A stretch of 64,000 bases of DNA. Source: Nectonema munidae (taxonomy: Eukaryota; Nematomorpha; Nectonematoida; Nectonematidae). Below, piece by piece: positions 57,872 through 64,000 of this stretch (position 1 is its first letter; each line of letters begins with the position of its first letter). A model generated the notes under the pieces. It was not told the DNA's origin. It saw nothing but the letters and a program-made list of their open reading frames with translations, and made no database searches. Position numbers and translations under genes: made by a program. The stretch is from the NCBI GenBank assembly GCA_030549495.1, contig JAUIRK010001052.1, positions 1,116,001 through 1,180,000 on the forward strand. The letters are read 5' to 3'.

Positions 57872-60142
57872 GTAAATTTAATATTTCAAAAATATTTAAT
57901 TTATCTCGAATCAGTCCTGGTGCTATACTAGATTTTGCCCTTTATAAATGGGAAAAGTAGGTATTTCGTTTCTAGAAAAAAGACATATGCAATGAACTTT
58001 AACTTTAAGAAAAGTTTTTATGAGCATTTGTATCATCTTTTCCCGATTTTCCTTAAATTTTAAATTGAGAAAATATGCTAATTTTTGAAATAGTTAAAGC
58101 AGTTGTTGCTAACCTCGAATAACAGGAATCCCCATCATTCTGCTTGAAATCGAGTTAAAAATTTTCGTTTATGCAAATGTTCAAAAATATTTTGTTTTTG
58201 CTCAGTTAAATCTCTAGGTTCCACTTCTTGTTAAATGGGTTTACAGTTTACTCTCTTCAGTGGCTATTATACCAACTTCCGCGCCTGCCGACAAACTCTT
58301 TCCAGCACTATGTTTACATTTTATTGATATGCTCAGAAATAACGTTAATGAGTGTTGTAGTATATAATTTTAATGTTTTGATCCACTAAAAGTGAGTTGA
58401 TTCTGCTAAATCTGATCTAAAAATTTTTTGGATTTCACCATTTGACCTATCAAAAAGAGCATTGTGTATTTCTCTTTACATCGTCATAAGTTTAACATAC
58501 ATCTTGTATCGAAAATAGTTCAAACACCGGTTATATCAACAAATATAAGTATTCGCGGGAAATTCAGTTATTCTGAATTTAGTAGTCGACTTAGTCGATT
58601 TTTGGCATTATATCAATTGGTTTGTTACATTTAAAAATAAATTAATCATTATTTATTCCTATCTATTTGTATTAAATTTTACAAAGAAATACAATTTTAA
58701 ATGACTAATTAACTAAATAATTAATCAACTAAATCTCTGACTAACTTTTTAACTAGCAACAAAAAAGGGGGTATTTTAGGAGGTGTTTGTGAACAGCAGC
58801 GGGAATCAACAAACCGTAATTGTCAATTTGACTAAAAACAAAACAGGGATCTGAAAGCTTGACTCGCCAGACTTGGATTCTACATAATGAAAGCATACGA
58901 CCATTCAAAGCCTGTTTCGTTTACCTCGGTAACAATCCAATATTTATTTTTTTGTTATATATTTATGAATTTTAATCATTTTATTCATGTGGAATTTTTT
59001 TTTAAAAAAGTCAATTCATTTTATGACATTTTACTTATTTTTAATTTATATCATAATAATAAAAAAATATACTATATACTTATATGAGTAAAATTACAAA
59101 TTAAGTAGTAATTTTAGTATATTATTTTACATAATGGATACTAATGTTAAACTGCATAAATAGTCTATCTAAATTGTATTATCAATTTACTATTAAGTTG
59201 TAAACTACTTATCCTTTTAAATAGTATTTTTTTATAATTTTTTTTTGACCTAAAGCTTTTACCTTACTTTGAGAAATCATGGTGTTTAACTTCAATAGAA
59301 TATGCATGTTTTTAATATGTTTTGCAATTTTAGTGTTTTTATAGTTAAGAACTTTGCAAAAAACGCAAATTACGGATATAGCGGTTATACTCAAATCACT
59401 CTTTCCTAAACTCTAAAAATTGAGCTTTGTTGTCCATTAGTATTAAAAGTGGATAAAGGGCTCCTTTTCAACCTCAAAATATCAGCGATAGGACATTCAT
59501 CAACAAAATAAGATTTTAACTAAAAAATATATTTTTGGGTGTGTGCATATAGAGATAAACAAACCCTTGTGACACAAAGCCTCCCAATTGAGCAGGCTTT
59601 CCAACCGTGCAGTCTACAAAAAAATCACAGCGTCCAGGCGGAACATGAAAGAAAATATTTGCTGAGATTTAGGAGCAAAGAAAGCAGACAACTTTAGTAA
59701 TTCCTATTTAATTGCATTGGAAGTAAGAACTCATCTCCATTTCCTTTTGAAATAGTGCTCTCAAATGGGTTGATACAATTGTATTTGGGTGGCGTGCTGT
59801 CATTTTCCTTCATATCATCACACTGTTATTCCTAAGTGAGTATTGATTTGGTTCTTATTGAAGATCTATTGATTTATGTGATTGTGCTGTGATAAGCTCT
59901 CATCTAAAGAATTAGACTCTTTTTGCAATCAGGCCCCATTAGGGACTCATTTTATATCAGGGTTTACTTGTTTTCAGCCATCATGAAGTTTTTGTTGTTA
60001 TTTAATGAATAAGAATAATTTGTGAAAAAAAATTATCTAGGGCATTCGTGTCAGTTCGCATTTTGTTTGTATTAAATTAGCAAATCAGGTTTTCTCAAGT
60101 CTATTTGGAAGAAATTGTAATTTATGTGAATTTTCATTTCAG
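57872..60142 (+). other. Cav3 intron
   Basis: 2,271 nt, GTAAAT to ATTTCAG. AT-rich; includes TAACTAA-type simple sequence at 58690-58760 and copy B of the dispersed repeat at 59683-59750. Confidence 0.85.
59683..59750 (+). repeat. Dispersed ~68-bp repeat, copy B
   Basis: Gap-free partner of 46293-46360 at an offset of 13,390 bases; same orientation. Confidence 0.7.
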
Positions 60143-60308
60143 ACAAAATGGTGTTGTGTGTAAGCAGACAACGTTGAAAGGCAACGAAACAAACGGGTGT
60201 TTTAATTGGAATCAATTTTACAATAAGTGTGAACCAAGTTTGGAAAATCCGTACTTTGGCGCCATTTCTTTTGACAATATTGGATTGGCTTGGATCGTCA
60301 TATTTTTA
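60143..60308 (+). CDS. Cav3: Cav3 exon: pore turret and first pore helix
   Basis: One base completes a Lys codon, then [20 protein letters not shown] and [20 protein letters not shown] follow. The pore-helix lead [15 protein letters not shown] aligns with vertebrate Cav3 'CVNWNQYYTNC...[21 protein letters not shown]'. The last codon before GTATGT is TTA (Leu) where other Cav3 have Gln. N-E-T is a possible glycosylation site. The exon ends in phase 0. The acceptor is a good CATTTTCATTTCAG. Confidence 0.93.
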
Positions 60309-60855
60309 GTATGTTTACCTTTTCTCTATAAGACTTTTATAAAAGTTAAAAATTTTTTGAAGCAAAAACTCTATAAAAGAAATATATATGTAAATACTTT
60401 TTGTATTTTTTTTACAGAACCAAGTTTTCAAGTCCATTTGCTTGCTTATTATACATTATAGATTTTTGTTAAGGTAACGAAGCTAAACACAATGGAAATA
60501 AATGTTAGAAAGAAATTACAGAAAAATCTTATATATACTTTTATTTTAACGTTTTCTCCGTATCTACAGCTTTTTTTATCACAAAAATGTCGGAATAAAG
60601 AAAGAATAATTCATAGCATTTTAGTTGTAATGAATATATTCTAATATATTTTAGGTTTAATAAGATTAACTCTAAAATTCTAAATAAAAAATTTAATAAA
60701 ATCAACTCTAAGATTGTGAATAATTTTATATTTTGGGGTTTAACAATGTTAATTTAAAATGTGTATAAAAAGGTCTCAGAGAAGGCAAAATTAAACGATC
60801 ATAAGATTGCGTAGAACTATCACAGAGTGAGCAATGGGAAACAAGATGTTAGATG

Positions 60856-61163
60856 CAGTGCCCGCGCTAAAGCAAAATTTCAGGGGGGCTGGAATGGGGC
60901 AAAGAAACACTTTTGCAAAAAATTTATTTCCTATATTACTTTATATCCTATATTACTTTGCTGAAAAGCATGAAGTACTTCTGTACAAAAACCTATAGAA
61001 ATCTCATATTATACATACACATACACCAGCATTTATATAAGATTATTGTGTACAATTTTTGCTTATTTATTTTTCCTTTAAAAAGTGCATGGGGCAAAAC
61101 CAAAAATTTTAGGGGGGGGGGGGGCATGTGCCCCAAAAAAATATATAGGTAGCGCAGGCACTG
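60856..61163 (+). mobile_element. hAT-type MITE, CAGTGCCCGCGCTA family, copy 3
   Basis: The target duplication GTTAGATG is perfect (60848-60855 and 61164-61171). Ends CAGTGCCCGCGCTA and TAGCGCAGGCACTG. Inverted relative to 55888-56216 and similar over almost its whole length. Confidence 0.92.
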
Positions 61164-61498
61164 GTTAGATGGACGCACTTTTCAACTCAATGAAATGCTT
61201 TGTATATATATTGACAACTATTAAATCTTTTAATGCAAAATTGGCTAAGGTTTGTTCTTAAACCGATTTCAATCCATTTGAACTCTTAATTAACTCAGAC
61301 AATTTCTTTGTTTTTGAGCTACTTTTATATCAAATTATTTAATTTCTTTCGACAGGATTTTTTTAATAAATAAATAAAAATGCTTAGACATAAAAGTTAA
61401 TAATTGAGTACACATTTACTTTTAAAATAAGATAAAATTATAAATTATAAATATAATTTAAGCTTAAGAATTTATTATCGATAACTTTAAAGTTTTAA

Positions 61499-61628
61499 CC
61501 CATTTACGCCCAATGTTCCTATTTTGGAACATAAGTAATTTCATATTCGTCTGCTTTTTTCAATGACTTTGAATATAAATCGTCTGCGTTTTTTTAGATA
61601 TCGTCTGCTTTGCTTGGCCTTAAATGGG
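61499..61628. mobile_element. TTAA-flanked MITE (piggyBac-type)
   Basis: TTAA at 61495-61498 and 61629-61632. Ends CCCATTTACGCCCAA and, inverted, CCCATTTAAGGCCAAG. TCGTCTGC occurs three times inside. At 130 bp it has no coding capacity. Termini starting CCC next to TTAA are typical of piggyBac relatives. Confidence 0.75.
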
Positions 61629-62938
61629 TTAAATAAAAATTTTCCTTAAAATAAATTTTTTTTTTGAAACATCAAAAATACATTAAAAAATAGAATATTA
61701 AAGTTTATCATGCATATAAAGAAATAAATTATTATAAAATATTATTTTGAAATATATATTATTCGTTTGAAAATTTTTCTAAGAAAAATTTATGTCTAAA
61801 TAAAGCAAAAAAGAAGGGTGTATTAAAAATATAGACCATAAACTCTTAACATTTAGAGTCTATCTCAAATTTAGTGTTGAAATAGTTTTTTTTTAATTTA
61901 TTTAACTCTATATTAATATAATGTTTTAACTTTATATTCGTTCTTTTTTATTTTAAATTCGTCCTTTTTAACTTTAAATTCGTCTTTTTTGTTTTAAAAC
62001 TTTTCGTATTTTTACCTCAATTTAAAATGAAAAAGGACACATTTAAAGTTAAAAAGTATACATATAAAATGAAAAAGATAAAATTAAAGAGAAAATAGGG
62101 TAATAAGTGGGTTAAACGTTCCATGCAATTTTGTCTTCTTTTTCTTAATTGAAATTGGTTACAAACTTACGTAATTCTGTTTTATTTAATTATTAGCATT
62201 AACAAAATTGCATGTATTCTATGGCTGCAAGATGTCGCAGTTTTTACAGACGCTTAGTAGCGTAATGTCGTGGGATATAGAAGAATCCTGACTTTACATT
62301 TTAATTAGGAGTCTTCCTTCAAATATGATATCTCTTTTTAGTATAAAAATTATTCCTTGCTTAAATGTTTCTATATGATTTTTACTGTAAAGAATAAAAA
62401 AGTTTCATGACTTTTCAAGCCCATATTTGTCTTGTTTGGCATATTTAAAAAAACTGGCTTCTCTAATATACTCTTAGAATAAGGATATTAATTAAAGAAT
62501 AAGAGATACTAAATTTTTTATTTGTTTATCAGATCAAAGAAAGGAATATTCTTCGACAAATGGACAGATGAGAAGAGTGGTCGCAATCGAGATGCTCAAT
62601 TTGTGAATAATAACAAAAAACAGTTCAATGCGAAAAAGAAAAGTTCTAAAAAATAAAATAATGAGCTAGATAAACATTTATTCTTCTTATCCTAAATTTA
62701 TTATTCGTGTATACTTTTAATTGATGTAAAAGCAACCATGTTGATCACCACTCTTTGAGGACCAAGCAAAACTAGTATTCAAAGAAATTAAATAGATATA
62801 TAAAATTCGATTCAAAAAGGAAGCTGACTCAAAGTGATAAAGAATGGCCAAGTGTTGCATTTTATTTCAAAGATATTTAGCTTAAGTGTGAAAAAAAGTT
62901 AAATTACTGCAGAACATAAATATTTATGCAAAATCTAG

Positions 62939-63299
62939 GTGATTAGTCTTGAAGGATGGACAGATATCATGTACTACATCCAAGACGTGTACTCATTTTG
63001 GGCATGGATCTACTTCGTTCTTCTGATCGTGATCGGCTCCTTCTTCCTCATCAATCTGTGTCTTGTCGTGATCGCTACGCAGTTCTCCGAAACGAAGAGG
63101 CGCGAGATGGAGCGAATCAAGTTGGAAAGACGCAACAACGAATCCATGAGTACACTAACTTACATCAGTTCCACCACTTCGACAAATTGTTACCGCGAAC
63201 TCTTGAAGTACATTGCTCACAACTACAGGAAAGCAAAAAGAAGGATAATCAAGTACTCGCTACAAAGATATTTTACACCAACTTCTCTTCTAACTCGAT
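62939..63299 (+). CDS. Cav3: Cav3 exon: selectivity filter, IS6, gating brake
   Basis: Starts in phase 0 after AAATCTAG with [20 protein letters not shown]. The Glu of SLEGW is the repeat I member of the Cav3 EEDD filter. IS6 is [20 protein letters not shown] and runs into [40 protein letters not shown] matches the helix-loop-helix 'gating brake' of vertebrate Cav3 ([20 protein letters not shown]). The open frame goes on to a stop at 63331, too early for a channel, so a donor must come before it. T|GTATCT at 63300 is my best candidate. The exon is rich in G and C. Confidence 0.9.
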
Positions 63300-63364
63300 G
63301 TATCTTGTTATTTCCCTCCAATCAAAAATAAAACAAAACTCTGAAAATAAAAATCCTCAAAAAG
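63300..63364 (+). other. Candidate 65-nt Cav3 intron
   Basis: GTATCTTGTT to CCTCAAAAAG, strongly AT-rich, phase 1 on both sides. Very short compared with the other introns here, but removing it avoids the stop at 63329-63331. Confidence 0.35.
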
Positions 63365-63413
63365 GGGGTGATGACGACTTTACTTTAGGACCGTGTTGCC
63401 CAAATTGCGGACC
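63365..63413 (+). CDS. Candidate Cav3 I-II linker exon with CPNC motif
   Basis: If the short intron is removed, T plus GG gives Trp, then GDDDFTLGPCCPNCG. A Cys-Pro-x-Cys motif also occurs in the vertebrate Cav3.1 I-II linker (SCPYCAR), though that may be coincidence. A GTGGGT at 63414 could be the next donor; otherwise the frame stops at 63444. Confidence 0.3.
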
Positions 63414-63711
63414 GTGGGTTTCGTGCTGCTCTCAGTATTCTTAATTGCGGCCATTTATATGTTATTTTATAGTTTTTTTTAAACATTTGCATTCTTGCAT
63501 CTTTTGAATCGGAGTAATATAAAGCAAGGTACGATTATTGATCACTGTCACTCCTGAACTCCACCTTAAATTGGTTATCGAAAATACTCATCTTAGCACA
63601 TGCTAAGCTATTTTACGATAAATGTGCACGCGTTATATGAAAATATTATATATTTTACGGACGTATAATTAATTTTTCTATATTTTTAACAATAGCTAAC
63701 TTGTTTAATTC

Positions 63712-63958
63712 AAAAATGTCTAGGTGTGTTACTCTATGCATATAATTATAACTATATTTTTTGTTGGAATTCGGGTCGTATTTTGTTTTTTTTTACTAAT
63801 TTACTATTATCATTTTTATAATAATTAGGTTATAATGTTATACAACATTATATTTATAATGATAATATTAAATTAGTAAAAAAACAAAATACAACCCGAA
63901 TCCCAACAAAAAATATAGTTATAATTATATGCATAGAGTAACACACCTAGACATTTTT
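63712..63958. mobile_element. Long near-perfect hairpin (MITE-like)
   Basis: Left arm 63712-63838 and right arm 63845-63958 are inverted copies beginning AAAAATGTCTAGGTGTGTTA and containing CCAACAAAAAATATAGTT. The loop is a few bases around 63841. The arms differ at few positions, suggesting a young insertion. No target duplication could be defined, and 63445-63711 before it shows nothing else. Confidence 0.9.
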
Positions 63959-64000
63959 ATTTTGAGGTGTCAAATGGGGTACGGCTGTGCATGTTTATGC

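Larger units (their letters stand above)
60309..62938 (+). other. Cav3 intron
   Basis: 2,630 nt, GTATGT to AAATCTAG. Contains the hAT MITE copy 3 and a TTAA MITE. 61940-62085 is an AT-rich stretch of ATTCGTCCTTTTTAACTTT words with an imperfect inverted copy. Confidence 0.85.

Noticed and set aside
62956-63444. 162-codon frame overlapping the IS6 exon
   Set aside because: Most of it is an out-of-frame shadow of Cav3 exon 7; only its last part may be a linker exon after splicing.
1-64000. LTR retrotransposon, retroviral or Polinton remains; CRISPR array
   Set aside because: No paired long terminal repeats, capsid, envelope or LTR-type polymerase motifs were seen. The reverse transcriptase present is of LINE type. 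No array of evenly spaced identical short repeats with unique spacers was found.

Overview
This is an AT-rich piece of a nuclear animal genome, probably an arthropod. That guess rests on an invertebrate-like Cav3 sequence and on transposon families I know from arthropods; the species cannot be told from the window. The sequence is mostly transposon debris with one large, interrupted host gene on the + strand and one good tRNA gene. I saw no bacterial operons, no CRISPR array, and no LTR retrotransposon, retroviral or Polinton copy.

The host gene is a T-type (Cav3) voltage-gated calcium channel alpha-1 subunit. Seven exons can be placed, at 43270-43455, 49388-49636, 52392-52489, 56641-56812, 57758-57871, 60143-60308 and 62939-63299. 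Joined in phase they encode the N-terminal lead-in, all six segments and the pore loop of repeat I, and the start of the I-II linker with its helix-loop-helix 'gating brake'. Repeats II-IV must lie beyond the right edge. The first placed intron, 43456-49387, has every mark of a minor-spliceosome (U12, AT-AC) intron: ATATCCTTT at the 5' end, TTCCTTAAC as branch site and a terminal AC, with matching codon phase. A plausible first coding exon (ATG AG|GTAAGA) lies at 31183-31187, and a 65-nt intron with a short further linker exon may follow exon 7. Both are inferences.

Left part (1-31 kb): a degenerate piggyBac (2940-5233), LINE 3' fragments, copies of a tRNA-derived SINE, a 2.4-kb DNA transposon of a family I cannot name with certainty (9789-12218, about 110-bp inverted ends, 536-codon ORF with one apparent frameshift), a TIR element holding a minisatellite (12349-14066), tRNA-Asn(GTT) at 14772-14845, a hAT/ZBED-like relic (16210-17466), a decayed CR1/Jockey-like LINE (about 20.4-24.7 kb), a pogo/Tigger-like relic (26.5-27.0 kb) and short hAT-type MITEs. 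Middle part (31-43 kb): two further piggyBac relics, a SINE, a LINE scrap and a minisatellite with a 191-bp higher-order period.

The Cav3 introns carry their own insertions: a pogo-type MITE, a long fold-back hairpin, a second relic of the 9789-12218 family with a MITE nested in it, two copies of one hAT MITE in opposite orientation on either side of exons 4-6, and a TTAA-flanked MITE. Seventy-seven bases before the first placed exon sits a hAT element (42266-43193) with a perfect 8-bp target duplication. It contains a 184-bp block identical to sequence 368 bp downstream of its end, which looks like filler DNA copied during repair of the element. The strongest points for follow-up are the AT-AC intron, the filler-bearing hAT, the unnamed transposon family and the inverted MITE pair around exons 4-6.
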